From: Trichoplusia ni
Taxonomy: Eukaryota; Arthropoda; Insecta; Lepidoptera; Noctuidae
DNA: 64,000 nucleotides
NCBI RefSeq assembly: GCF_003590095.1
Contig: NC_039478.1
Coordinates: 6,510,001-6,574,000 of the forward strand
Reading direction: 5' to 3'
A program made the translations under genes and the position numbers. Shown here piece after piece: positions 24,265 to 35,079 of the stretch; positions within the stretch are counted from its first letter, which is position 1; every line of letters starts with the position of its first letter. The notes under the pieces were generated by a model. The model had not been told where the DNA came from and did not search any database. It saw only the letters and a list, made by a program, of their open reading frames with translations.

Positions 24265-25135
24265 ATCTCGTACGCTGCTGAACCGAGCACTCGCTCTATG
24301 CGACCATGATTACGTCAATGCGGAACTGAGGCATGTACGTGACGTATTAGAGCGCAACGGATATCAGTGGCGCAAGTGTAGACGTCTCCTGGGATCTGCG
24401 GGTGAAGCTCGTAAGCGTCCGGCGGAGGCTGAGCGGACTCCTGCGTACTTACCGTACGTGCAGGGTGTCACAGACAAGATAGGTCGCTTGTTACGCCGGA
24501 GATATAGCATCAAGACGATCTATCGGCCGCCCGGACAACTGCGACAGATGATCCGCTCTCCCAAGGACAAGGATCCTTTAGACTTCCCGGGAGTATACAA
24601 AATACCGTGCGATTGCGGCCTGAGCTACATTGGGGAAACCCGGCGTAATGTAGCAACCAGACTGGGCGAACACATACGCAGCATGAAGAACATGGACACC
24701 GACAAGTCGGCAGTGGCAGAACATGTGTGTAATGCGGGGACGGCACACTTCATACGTTTTGACAAAGCCTCCGTACTAGCGAAGGAGAAATACTTCGTGC
24801 CGCGAAAAGTACGGGAGGCTATAGAAATCAGCCGTCACCCGAATTTCAACAGAGACCGTGGATGGACACTGCCGGCAGCGTGGAAACCAGCACTGAATGC
24901 TGCGTTATGTCATATGAAGCCAAGCCTGGAGAGCGACGCGGTCAGCATAGTATGCACTGACTCAGCCAGTACGGGAGCACGGACGATGCCAATGACGACA
25001 GCAGACCCCCCACCCGCGCCACCGGCGTCGCCGGCCCCACCGCCGCTCACGGCGCGGGCGCGGCGCTACGCAGCGAGATGCGCGGCCGCTGACGTCAGTT
25101 CGACTCGCGATCCCGCCGCGTCTGCTCATGATTAA
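24239..25135 (+). pseudogene. Penelope-like element C-terminal polyprotein (RT linker plus GIY-YIG endonuclease)
   Basis: An open frame of 298 codons. Residues 1-9 come from the inverted arm and are chimeric. Residues 10-90 (RTLLNRALALCDHDYVNAEL and on through VLERNGYQW) match the linker after the RT domain. GIY-YIG follows: GVY at 118-120, YIG at 130-132, R134/R135, RLGEH at 141-145 and glutamate 193 in VREAIE. The end is a low-complexity Pro/Ala tail. Penelope-like elements use this endonuclease to nick the target for reverse transcription. The upstream RT core is missing, so the copy cannot move by itself. An uninterrupted frame implies little time since insertion. Confidence 0.85.
24265..24487 (+). 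other. Spacer between the inverted Penelope arms
   Basis: 223 bp of single-copy element sequence, coding for the RT linker/thumb region on the plus strand. It marks the 5' truncation difference between the two copies. Confidence 0.75.
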
Positions 25136-25209
25136 GGACTCCGGTTGGGTCCGAAACTAGTCGGGCTACCCCGATAAATACGCGTGAGTAAACCGTTACA
25201 TCATTTAAT

Positions 25210-25223
25210 AGTCTTAAACAATG
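25210..25223 (+). repeat. Target-site duplication, right copy
   Basis: agtcttaaacaatg, identical to 23502-23515. The first base overlaps the end of the right arm, so the exact junction is uncertain by one base. Confidence 0.75.
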
Positions 25224-25440
25224 GATTGTAAACACATAAATTACAAGCTATGCTGAATGTTCTGCTAGACAGAATACGATCTTACTTGACCTTGAGGTCA
25301 CCGATGCGTTGACGACCTTGTTTCTTATTGTTATATGTATTACATACTTTGTATTACATATAGATATGTATATTATGTTGTATGTAACTGTAATGATTTC
25401 CAAGGTAAACAGTAAACTTAGAAATCTTGCTTTATATAGA

Positions 25441-25650
25441 ACTAGCTGTTCGCGACTTCGTCCGCGTGGTTAGAAGATTTGAACGGAAGCCCTCGAAGAT
25501 GAATAATTTTCCATTGTATCTTGGCTCCTATTAGTAAAACCTTCCTCGATGAATGTTCTATTCAACACAAAAATATTTTTTCAATTTGAACCAGTAGTTC
25601 CTGAGATTAGCGCGTTGAAACAAACAAACTCTTCAGCTTTATATATCAGT
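25441..25650 (+). repeat. LINE-tail-type repeat 'actagctgttcgcgacttcg', copy 1
   Basis: Begins actagctgttcgcgacttcg and ends near cagctttatatatcagtata. Shared blocks with 29991-30250 include ttcctcgatgaatg, tctattcaacacaaaaatat, cctgagattagcgcgtt and aacaaactcttcagctttat. This family is common in insect genomes and is probably a LINE 3' end. Confidence 0.7.
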
Positions 25651-28640
25651 ATACATTGACGTCGATATTGAAGTACTAGTACAACTTAAAATACTTTACA
25701 CAAATATATGGTTAAGTCAATGCGAGTGAAACTGTCTTTATTTGTGTGATGCAACGAATATAAAATAAATTCCTTCCTACAGGCCGCTGGCTCGTGTCAT
25801 ACATATTTTTAATTAAAAAGAACGACTTCCTTACTCAGCAAGTTGGCAACTTAGTCCTTGTGATGTTGAAGCTTTCATGAACATTCACAAGACTCCCAAA
25901 CTCAGAACCATTTGCTTTTCAATCAATGACTTATACTCCTAGCTCTCATCTTCCCAAGACCAGAACTTTCGCTTCACTTGCATAAAACCGAGTTCTTCTC
26001 AAGATTCTCAAGAGCAAACTAATTCACACGTATAAGGCGGCCAGATGTAAAGCAACACAATTAACTTGATTTATATACCGGATATGTTATATTCCTTATT
26101 TCACGGTCGCCTCACTTACTCTCCCAACTTTTTATTTTTACACGCATGAGAAATTTATATGAATGGAACTAGATACGTTTGATAGCAGCTTGATAGATTT
26201 GACTTACATATGTTGTTTATTTAGGATGTGATAAAACGATAAGTTACGTTTAAATGAATGAAAACAAAAAAGAAAAAAAAGTGCATACACAAACACAGTA
26301 AATACTACACTTTGAAAGTGCTCTTTGCAAGCTCATTGTATGTACGGTGACATAAAATGTGTATCAAAATTAAAAAGGAAAAATAAGTTGTATAACAATA
26401 GATATCAAATCGAAATTAATGTTGGAAAAAATATTGTATTAACCTCAATGAATATGTAAATTTTGCACTTTTTATATCGTTAACATCAGTAGTCGGTAAA
26501 GAGCTATTTCGGCAAGAATCAGCTTGCAATTCCTATACAAGTAACACAGGAATTTCAATGAAAAATGATTTATTGCATGTACAGTCGACTAGTAAATACC
26601 AACCCTTTATTGCAGCACAAAGTTATGCAAAGTGATCTCATTAAATTCATAATAAACTATCGGAAGAACTTAAATTATGGTAACCAAACATAGTTTACAA
26701 TCTATTGCACCGTTTGTAGAGAACCATCAATAACATCGCGGTTATAAACACGCAATGTGTTGGTCATGAGGTTATTTATTGTTTTCGCGTGATACTTTCA
26801 GTAGAGAGATTTAAATTATGGCGATAAGCACGGCGAAAATGTGGTTAACGGTGTCTTGCGGAACTCACTTCTTGTTAAACGGAAACTAAGAAATGGATCT
26901 TTAAATCTTATAAGCACGATAAAGAGAAGAGAAGAAAGAGGATGTAGTCTATGTTATTATGAGGTGGAAATGTCGAACCAATTAGAGCCCCTTGTATGCT
27001 AGAAACCTATTATCAGCTGGTAATTTGTCCATCAATGACGATGTTAAATCAGTGATAACATTACCTGTCGATTGAAAAGTCTGCGGAGGAACTTTGCAAT
27101 CTAACGTCCAATGAACCCAATGAAAATGAGCAAAGTATGAAATTAAACTATAAACAAATTTTAAGAATATTTTATTAAATTAAAAACTCTCAAACATACA
27201 AGGTATTCAGTAACTTCGGGTGGCAATATTATTATAAGTGAAATTACTGAAGCGCCCGGAGCTTTTCAAAACGTATTTGTATGTATATTTTGAGGTAGGA
27301 ACGCGCCCCTAAGATCAACATACATATTGTATTTATACGAAACGACAGGCCTGCAACCGGCACCGGCGCATAAATAAAATATTCCCGACTGAATACAATT
27401 GGTGTCTGAACACGTGTTGTTGGGATGAGTCAGGCAGACAAAAATATGACATATCCGACGCTACACTGGTCTCCCCTGTCATATTAAGTTGATAATTGAT
27501 TGACATTCCTAAATATACTTCTTACTTTCTGCACTAAATTTTGTATTACATATCTATATTGCATTGTTTTGTTTTTTATTTGGCTTGTCTGATCTTTATC
27601 AATTGTCGGAAGATGGTTACTTTTTCTATCGCGTATGAGGAACGGGAATATCTCGTATTTTTAATGAAAAAAAAATTTTTTTTTCGCAATTAACCCTTGG
27701 ATGGCAGACACATTGAAATATTCAGTCGTGACAGCAAATTGAAAAACAACAAACATTTTGTATCAGAGGAACATCTGCCAATCAAATTTATTACGAACGG
27801 ACAACAATGCCACCCTTCAACACGGCGAAATTAGGCTAAGTCGAAAAACAAACAGTGCTTGATTGAGTCGCTGAATACCGGTTTTATCAACCATTTAATG
27901 TAAGCAGGGGAGATTTAATTTGGAAAACCATTATCTTGGTCATAACGCTACGCTAGGGTCCGCGAAGGGCGCACAGAATGGTCAGTTAATTGACGCATAA
28001 ATCACAGGCTGGAACCATTATTACTTGCACAAAGTTCCGTTGTCTGACAACAGATGGGGTCATCGTCGCGTGCACTTTTGTTTATATTATTTTGATACCA
28101 GTAAATTGTTTAAAACCGGTTCTCTCGATTTTTAAGTTTTGCTGTCACCGTTTATTATATACCATTGAATTTTTTCAATGAAATTCTTTTTTGACTCGTG
28201 CCGTTAAATGAGTAATCAGAGTACTATTGAATTTGAATAACAGAGCAAAATAGCGCATGATTTACGCTTTATTTGTTCTTTGTGTAAAATTAACAAAATA
28301 ATTTTGATTTTGAATGTGAGTTCGAACACTCACCGTTCATCTTTTGTACGTACAAGTCAGTCTTTGTATAAACAAAATAAACAAAAATGAAAACACAACC
28401 ACAAGTCAGAACATAATCTAATTTGTTCCGTACATTCACGAAAGTAAAAGAATTCGAGCCGTTTCCAGTGTAGCGATTTATGATACCTTTCCGTCACGCT
28501 TCGAGCGAAGTTTATTCTGTAAAGAATAAAAAGAAAAAGGAAAATCTTTGCATAACTTAATCCTGAGCGACGGTCGACCAGTAACGAGGTCTATTGTCGA
28601 ACACTCTATTATATGCCTTATGTCATAGGCCTTGTTAAGA
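25651..28640. other. Intronic AT-rich stretch
   Basis: No supported exon, tRNA or recognisable element. Small GC-richer spots, for example near 27330-27370, do not sustain frames. Confidence 0.4.
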
Positions 28641-28642
28641 AC

Positions 28643-28676
28643 AGGCCTGCATAAAACCTATGTCCTATGCAGGCCT
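28643..28676. repeat. Perfect 11-bp hairpin
   Basis: aggcctgcata (28643-28653) and tatgcaggcct (28666-28676) with a 12-nt loop. It is GC-rich against the flanks. Too short for a typical pre-miRNA. Confidence 0.6.
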
Positions 28677-29317
28677 ATAAGAAACGTCGCATAAAAATGA
28701 ACAATGATTGATGGTTCATAACGATGAACACATGAAAGCTGTAAAAAACCCATAAAATGCGATAGACTATAAAATATTGGTATTCCTGTTTGTTCCTTGT
28801 TGGTTTATAAATGAACTTTTCTTTAAGTTTAAATTAGATTTTTTATTGTTTGTTCGTAATAACAGGGATTTTTAAACTTAGATGAGTAAGATGCACTTTG
28901 AGGAGTATATACTTTTGTAAGTTAGGTTTTATGTTCAGTGGTAGGTGTGTTGTACGTGGATCATTTTTATAAAAACTATTTAATAATAATGTTGTTCGAT
29001 AATAGAGCTTATTTATTTCACAGTCAAAATATTACAACTGACAGTGAATGAAACAAATGAAATGAAATGTTAAAACAAATTTGACAACGATAAAATGTCT
29101 TCGTAAAATATTTGAGTGATTAAAATAATTTCGTTAAATTTAACAAAAAGATAAAAACAGTTTTACTTAAATGTGTATCGTTAAATATCTTTTACAGCGC
29201 CATCTATCCGTTACACCAAAATTCAATCCCTATTTACTTCCAAAAGCGCCATCTATCAGAACATGTGGAACTAACTCAATCTACACTTGACTAAATAGTT
29301 ATTTATTTGTCCACCAG

Positions 29318-29465
29318 GCGGCAGCACGTGTCGGCGCCATGGAGTTCTACGACACCATCAACAGGGGGCACTCGCGCTCAACACGAGCTGTTCGAGTTGC
29401 TCGAGCGAGTGCAATGTTCTCGTTTAGACGACCAGAGGGCAGTACTGCCGCCGTATTTTTCTCAG
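29318..29465 (+). CDS. Rapgap1: Rapgap1-like exon encoding a GoLoco motif
   Basis: 148 nt between an acceptor (tttatttgtccaccag, ending 29317) and a consensus donor (gtaagt at 29466). The first base is the third of a codon, then 49 codons follow. Residues 1-22 are Ser/Thr/Gly-rich, and residues 24-40 read LFELLERVQCSRLDDQR. This is a GoLoco motif with the Asp-Gln-Arg triad whose arginine reaches the nucleotide of Gi/Go alpha-GDP. Spacing and residues (LFE, E, Q, SR, D, QR) match Rap1GAP-type GoLoco more closely than Pins or Loco types. Rap1GAP proteins speed GTP hydrolysis by Rap1, and the GoLoco recruits them to Gi/o alpha. The exon ends in phase 0. No Rap-GAP catalytic exon is seen in the window. 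Confidence 0.8.
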
Positions 29466-29990
29466 GTAAGTAGTGTTACCCGAATTCAATTTAACTTTAA
29501 AGTGTTTTAAAATGTCTCCCTCTTTTTTTCGGTAATCTGATATAGCAACACTGAATTTAATAGGGAGCCCATCAGTCAAGTGACTTTAAATTAAAAAACC
29601 TATTAAGAAAAAATATGATTAATTGCAATAACTCCTTACGACGCCCGACGTTTTACAGACAATGATTACCTTTGGATTATCTCTATAAATATTAATTATT
29701 GACAATAGACTTGAGTAAGTGTCTATTAATATAAACATTGCATTGTTTTATTGCATAATTTACCTCATATCCTTTGACAAACTGTAGCGTCTCTGTCTAT
29801 TTGTGTATTGTAAGGTTTTAACTTCTTAGTATTAACAATGTGAGAAAAAGATGACTTAATCTTTCAAATGTTTATAGATTGGTCGGCTAGGGCGCAGTTT
29901 CACAAGAGTTTCAAATTAGTGTACTTATACTGATACATATTATAGCAGAAAAAACATCAGTTGTACTAAAAACAACACTTTATTTACCAC

Positions 29991-30250
29991 TAGCTGTTGC
30001 CCGCGACTTCGTCCCCGTGGGAAGAAGATATAAGTTATGATTTAGGTATACCTGCCCGGTTTTTTTTCACATTTTCCATGTATCTTAGCTCCTATTAGTC
30101 GCAGCGAGATGGTTTAAAGCCTAAAGCCTTCCTCGATGAATGGTCTATTCAACACAAAAATATTTTTTTAATTTGGACCAGTTGTTCCTGAGATTAGCGC
30201 GTTCAAACAAACGAACAAACAAACTCTTCAGCTTTATATATTAGTATAGA
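29991..30250 (+). repeat. LINE-tail-type repeat 'actagctgttgcccgcgac', copy 2
   Basis: Second copy of the family at 25441-25650, here starting actagctgttgcccgcgact and ending cagctttatatattagtata. It carries an extra insertion in the first half (cgcagcgagatggtttaaag). Confidence 0.7.
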
Positions 30251-30389
30251 TATAGATGAGAAATCATCCACCATTTAAAAGAAACATAGTACTAAAAAAA
30301 CAAAACAAACTACTCTAAGCATTCCAAGCAACTTCTTTTAGGGTCATGAGGTTACTTTAAGGGTCACCGGCTCCGCAGTTCGTTAACTT

Positions 30390-30575
30390 AGGTCTATGGA
30401 AATAATCGGCGGAAGAGACTATGAAGTGATAAAATGGCGGCCACCGGATGCCAGTGGGGGGGCAAGCAGACCATGTCGAAGAAAAACTGGGGTCACCGCG
30501 CGTGACGAGAAAGGAGCAAGAAATGGACAACACTCGAAGAAAGACTTTTTGATATTTTTTTGTATGGAAAGTTTT
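30390..30575 (+). pseudogene. Decayed LINE reverse-transcriptase C-terminal remnant
   Basis: One plus-strand frame reads QWGGKQTMSKKNWGHRA, a stop, then RERSKKWTTLEERLF. A shifted frame upstream reads IKWRPPD. This matches the usual end of many insect non-LTR polyproteins: a basic Arg-Pro-Pro and Trp run, then Trp...Ala-Arg-x-Arg...Trp...Leu-Glu-Glu. The frame is broken by a TGA and at least one shift, so it is a dead relic. Family not resolved. Confidence 0.45.
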
Positions 30576-30837
30576 GATATGACTTTATTGTGACGTGAGG
30601 TCGCACGTTGCTATGACATTTTTATAAGGCGTTGCCTTAAAATCTGCCAGTGTATGTAATTTCAGTTAAAACGAAAGTTGTTGATTTTTTTGATTATCTG
30701 TTGGGCACATTTTGAAAAATATAGTATTGTAAGTGTAGACCACTTGCATTACTTACGAGTATCACGAATAATTTTGTATATTATTTATGAAATGAATTAA
30801 CCTAGGCAACGATATTTTTGTGTTCTGTACCCAAGTT

Positions 30838-31035
30838 TAAGACCGCCTATTACTGCAGCTTCGCTGTCTGTCTCTCCATCCGTTACCAGGCTGTTTCTCA
30901 TGAAACGTAGATAGTTCAAGTTTCGCAGGTTTTGTACCCATTTCTGCTTGAAGTACCGGTCTTTTATTTTTACTCTGAATCTCTAGAATCGTCTGTGTCG
31001 CCAGTCCGACTCGCAACTGACGGTTTAAATCTAGC
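30838..31035 (+). repeat. Decayed repeat with 'accaggctgtttctcatgaa'
   Basis: ctgtctgtctctccatccgt followed by accaggctgtttctcatgaa and tagttcaagtttcgcaggtt is a recurrent insect repeat string that I associate with LINE/SINE 3' sequences. No coding potential of its own. Confidence 0.4.
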
Positions 31036-32084
31036 GAGGCTGCGAGGAACCCCAAAACTAAAATTTGTTACTAGTTAAAAATTACCTTAATCGTTACACT
31101 GTTGAATAAATCATTAGGGTATGTTAATAAGGGATTAAATTAACGTTATTTACATTAAATAGGAAACAATTTTAAGGATTGTAATTATAGCTATTAGGGC
31201 TCCAATTAAATTGAGCTATGATACAATAAAAATTCTTGTTACACAATAATTATACAATGGTAATAAATTATGCTTAATTAAAGATGTAGGTAACAAAAAC
31301 TCATAGGTACGTCGAAAACAGAACCAATCTTAATTTAACACATCGCTAAAAGTATCCTGATATTTTGGTCCTATTTTTGATTCGGTTCTCGATTTGATCC
31401 TGAAATATCTCTAAGCCAGGATTGATAAGCAATCCCGAGTTATCAGCGTAAAAAGCGTTAGAACCTTAACAAATTTAAAGCGATGTTTCACCACCGGCCA
31501 CATATTATGATCCCGTAAAATTACCTGAAAGATTTTTGCATAGGTACAAAAAATGTAAAAGTTTTTAATTTATCTGCCACATAGCGACTAATCAGTGATT
31601 GTGAAACAGGCGCTAAGAGTGCATATTCTCGTTCCTTGAATGTTTGAACAAACTACACACAAGGATTAAATTCCAAAGCACGAGAGTCCTTTAAAAAATT
31701 ACATTGCCTCAGTTTAATTATCTGACTCTTTCCACCTAATTTACATGATTACGTTCTAGAATATCTTAATTCGCATTCAGAATATTTTCCAGAATCGTTC
31801 ACCGTCTAATCCGTTACGACGTTTCAATTAAACAAGCAACATAATAGGTACATAATACAGAAACTCGTTTCAGCATAATTTCTCCCTAAGATAAACATCG
31901 AATGCATATTTATGAATCCGAAACAATCCTGTCCGCTATTATATTGAATATATTTACTTGTAATTATACTTTTAAAAAGGTTTTGTCGGATTCGTAAAGA
32001 GTTTTAATTTATTTTTATACTACGTTTTGTACGTTGTTTTGCCCGCATGTTGCTGTTATTTTGAAAAAAGTAGACGGATGTAGA
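31036..32084. other. AT-rich stretch
   Basis: No gene or repeat family recognised. Confidence 0.4.
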
Positions 32085-32300
32085 AAAATTTCTTGTTTGT
32101 TTGTTTGTCGTTCCGATTGAGTTATTGTAACTCAATTTTGGGTCACTTTCCGAATCGCTAGCAGGCTGAAATTTTCAGGATAGGTTCAAATCCGATGACA
32201 ATATAATTTACAACTATAAAAACGGCTGGACCGATTTGATAAATTTTGAATAGAGTGACATTTGACATTTAAATACGTGGGTTTTTAGATCTTCAAATCC
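32085..32300 (+). repeat. Decayed LINE-related repeat, relative of 15316-15415
   Basis: Contains tttgtttgtcgttccgattg, gctagcaggctgaaattttc and aaaaacggctggaccgattt. Longer than the relative at 15316, with no frame. Confidence 0.5.
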
Positions 32301-32784
32301 ATTAATTTATTTAGATTATCTATTAAGATATTAATCTTTGTTTTATTTTAATGAAAAAGTGATATTATAATTTCTTAATAGTAGTCGCTGCGTAATGATT
32401 TAATTAAATCTTTTATATTGTCACGTAATTATGTCAAAGTCAGATACCCAGCCGTCACGGCGTGGTCGTACGATGCGAATTATTAATTACGTATTCCAAT
32501 TAGAATTTTAATTAATAATCAATGCTTATAATAGTGCGAACTTAGTTTTAATATCGAAGTCTGGATATGACAACAATTTCTAATTATTTATTTATTAAAT
32601 GATGGGATAGAATTGAGTTTATTATTTTTTTAAGAATATTTCTTTGTTTTCGAAGAAGTTTAAAAACGTTAGTGTACGTTGCAGTTTAATATTGTATACA
32701 TGTAATGCTTATTTCTTAAAGATTTTTTGGTGGTTTTGGCACTCCACCGATCATAACACTAGGCTAAATACCTACTTATATGAA

Positions 32785-32960
32785 AACTAGCTGAAGCGGC
32801 AAACAAATGCATTGTAGGCAATAAAAAAACTCAGAATAAAAAATAGATGTTGTCCGATTCTCATATCTACCCAAAAGCACACAAAGCATGAGAATCGGTC
32901 GAGCCGATTCGGAGGAAAACAATTTCGTAGACCATGACACGAGAATTTTATATTATACAT
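32785..32960 (+). repeat. Diverged copy of the 22962-23205 repeat
   Basis: ctagctgaagcggcaaacaa, atagatgttgtccgattctc, gccgattcggagg and cacgagaattttata align in order with the copy at 22962. Confidence 0.5.
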
Positions 32961-33740
32961 AATATATGAAGCTGGAGGAGTTGTTTTTACCTACAAGATT
33001 ATTTATAGCCAAATGAAAATAGAACTTCTTAGCGGTCGAATTCTCATACAAGAAATGGATGAGCGTGTATTATTAGTATCTTATTTATGTACGTTTTTAA
33101 AAACTGTCTTTAGAGCGGAAATGTGCATTAAGTTTGAAATGATCTTTATCCTTTGTTCTTGTTCAGAGAATACTGTTTGTTTTGTTTTTAAATTCTGTTG
33201 TATTTTAATTTTAGTTTTTGTAAAGAATAGAAGGTTGTTTAAGTTCCGTAGTTCATATGGAATAGTTTATATTTAGAGCATAGGTAGGTATAAGTCATCG
33301 ATATCTTTAATAATTGACTAATTTAACAACACACGTATTAAATTCAGTCCATATTTACTATCAAACACCGAAAATGGTGGGAATTGAGTATTGAGTATTG
33401 AATCGGGAATTGAAATCAATGTTTGTTAGAAATTAATTAGTTAATACTTGTTATGTATGATAAGTTGATAACGTATCAAATTCTTCTATGTATATTATTT
33501 TGGTAATGGAAAATGGTCACACGAGTATTACATATTGCAGACATTCATTTTAATGTAAAATGCTACTGTAAAATTTTATTTTGAAAAGAGTAACTTATGG
33601 AGTTTCTTGCCGGTTCTTCTCCATAAGAATGACACTTTGGAACCGTGCAACTAGAGTCAGTAATATAACGTTTTAAAAGTGCCTGAGATACGGCCTATTT
33701 GAAATAAAAACTTTTTGATTTATTAATTTAGCTTCACTGA

Positions 33741-33899
33741 GAGACGTCGTTTAACCGAGTGGTAGAAGTCACCACGTCAAGTGTCGAGGGTTCGATCCCC
33801 GCGTAGGACAAACGTGTGTGTGATCCACGAATGCTCGTACTGACACTGGGTGTCTTGTGACAACTCCTTGTGGCAACAAGAAAAAATAAAATACAAAGA
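33741..33899 (+). mobile_element. tRNA-derived SINE, second family
   Basis: The head holds an A-box-like ttaaccgagtggt at 33751 and a perfect B box ggttcgatccc at 33789-33799. A short body and an A-rich tail follow (aagaaaaaataaaatac). The body differs from the SINE at 8566 and 49077, so this is a separate family. Orientation is plus. The RNA polymerase III promoter would be internal. Confidence 0.8.
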
Positions 33900-34320
33900 C
33901 AGGGAGACGTTAAAAATTAAAACAATGAATAATTTGACACAAATATTTATTAACATCATAAATTACACAACATTTAGACAACCTTCAATTAAGTTTAATG
34001 ACTAACAAATATGAGAATTTGTGATTCCCATTATGTAACTCAATCAATGAGTCTAAGTTACGGAATTAGTGCAAACTTCATTAAATTTACCACCTATAAC
34101 AATGGACATTACCGATTATGTAAATGTATTGCACACTGTTAAGGAAAATGTAAAGAACGGGGCTTTTAGAACATTACGTAAGCTGCCTGCAGTACGGAAA
34201 ACCACTGGAAATAAATTCTTAGTATAGGCTGAAACCTCAGACAGCGCGCCGACAATAGAAAATATAGAAGTAATTGACTTCTCAACTCCCGATGACTAAC
34301 ACGTAAATCTCTGTCTTAAA

Positions 34321-34356
34321 TGTCTTTCTGTCCCTTTCCAGCGCCGTTGAAAGACA
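34321..34356. repeat. 8-bp hairpin
   Basis: tgtctttc (34321-34328) pairs with gaaagaca (34349-34356) across a 20-nt loop. Minor structure, may belong to a larger degenerate repeat. Confidence 0.4.
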
Positions 34357-34511
34357 GAGACGGAATGAGACAATGGCGATTATGAATTGGTTGTTTTAGT
34401 TGTTGGCTATTTAAGTCTGGTATTACATGTATGCTGTAAGCGAACGGGACTTTACGTAGGTAGAAAAAAAGACTGTTCAAGTGCTATCCGGAATCATGAC
34501 AGCCAGTGTCG

Positions 34512-34545
34512 TATAAATAGGCAAAAGCCATCCGTGTACATTTTA
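34512..34545 (+). promoter_or_regulatory. TATA-box promoter of the candidate nested gene
   Basis: tataaata at 34512-34519 is followed about 30 nt later by a pyrimidine-rich start region (ttttactgtc at 34541-34550) and then by ATG at 34583. The spacing is normal for an RNA polymerase II core promoter. No upstream element was identified. Confidence 0.45.
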
Positions 34546-34582
34546 CTGTCTTGCTAGATAACAGTCTAACAAGTAACAGTTC

Positions 34583-34640
34583 ATGAGACAGCCTAGTGAC
34601 GACGACGAATCCATTTTCGTGTTCCGTTTTTACCTTTCGG
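34583..34640 (+). CDS. First coding exon of a candidate nested gene
   Basis: ATG at 34583 starts MRQPSDDDESIFVFRFYLS and the exon ends one base into the next codon at the donor gtaagg (34641). The TATA box lies 71 nt upstream of the ATG. The exon at 38936 begins with the two bases that complete the codon (Gly), so the two are phase-compatible across a 4.3-kb intron. There is no signal peptide; an acidic Asp/Glu run is followed by an aromatic patch. This would be a small gene inside the large Rapgap1-like intron, same strand. An alternative first exon of another transcript is possible. Confidence 0.45.
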
Positions 34641-35079
34641 GTAAGGAATCCTAAAAGTATTGTACAAACATGATGATAAAATCATTGACTGTTGCCGAAA
34701 TGCTAACTAAACAACTAATATGTACATTTAACTCGAGAAGAAAAAAAGGATATGTGGCTAAATTAATTCGATGAAATCCAAAATCACTTTCTTGATCTAT
34801 TTATCACTATCGATGATATTCATAGAAGAATAATAGTCTATTAGACAATCGCAAAGGTGCGTACTAGCTACCAATAATGACATCATACCTTCGGTCAGGT
34901 TGCGGGTTGTGTAATATGAATTACAACCAAAAGCTGCACATAACAAGTTTAATATTGAAATGCATTCAGCAATTGTTCGTTTTGTCAAGGGCCCGTGGAT
35001 TCAAGATTGAATTGTGTACTGTTTGGGCGAACAATCGTGGACGCTGCTTTAAAATGAATGGGCCTAGTTTAAAATGAAT

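Larger units (their letters stand above)
23516..25209 (+). mobile_element. Truncated Penelope-like retroelement with inverted 723-bp arms
   Basis: The insertion is flanked by 14-bp direct repeats. It consists of about 26 bp, then an arm (23542-24264) in reverse orientation, a 223-bp spacer, and a forward arm (24488-25210). The arms are reverse complements and their encoded peptides are identical, so the insertion looks young. The outermost base (25210) is ambiguous between arm and target duplication. The forward copy encodes the last part of a Penelope-like polyprotein: RT thumb/linker plus GIY-YIG endonuclease. The reverse transcriptase core is absent. Inverted, 5'-truncated partner copies are a known feature of Penelope elements. 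GC content is well above that of the host flanks. Not autonomous. Confidence 0.88.

Noticed and set aside
24006..24746. Two 78-codon Cys-rich frames antisense to the Penelope arms (24006-24242 plus and 24510-24746 minus)
   Set aside because: They are mirror-image shadows of the GIY-YIG frames in the GC-rich arms and appear twice only because the arms are inverted copies.
28643..28676. Hairpin as a microRNA precursor
   Set aside because: The stem is only 11 bp, shorter than a precursor needs, and no longer pairing extends it.
33013..33276. 87-codon plus-strand frame, Phe/Cys/Val-rich
   Set aside because: Low-complexity, AT-driven composition without splice sites, poly(A) signal or family resemblance.
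33751..33811. Possible plus-strand tRNA gene
   Set aside because: A and B boxes are present, but a SINE body and A-rich tail follow directly and the acceptor stem does not close.
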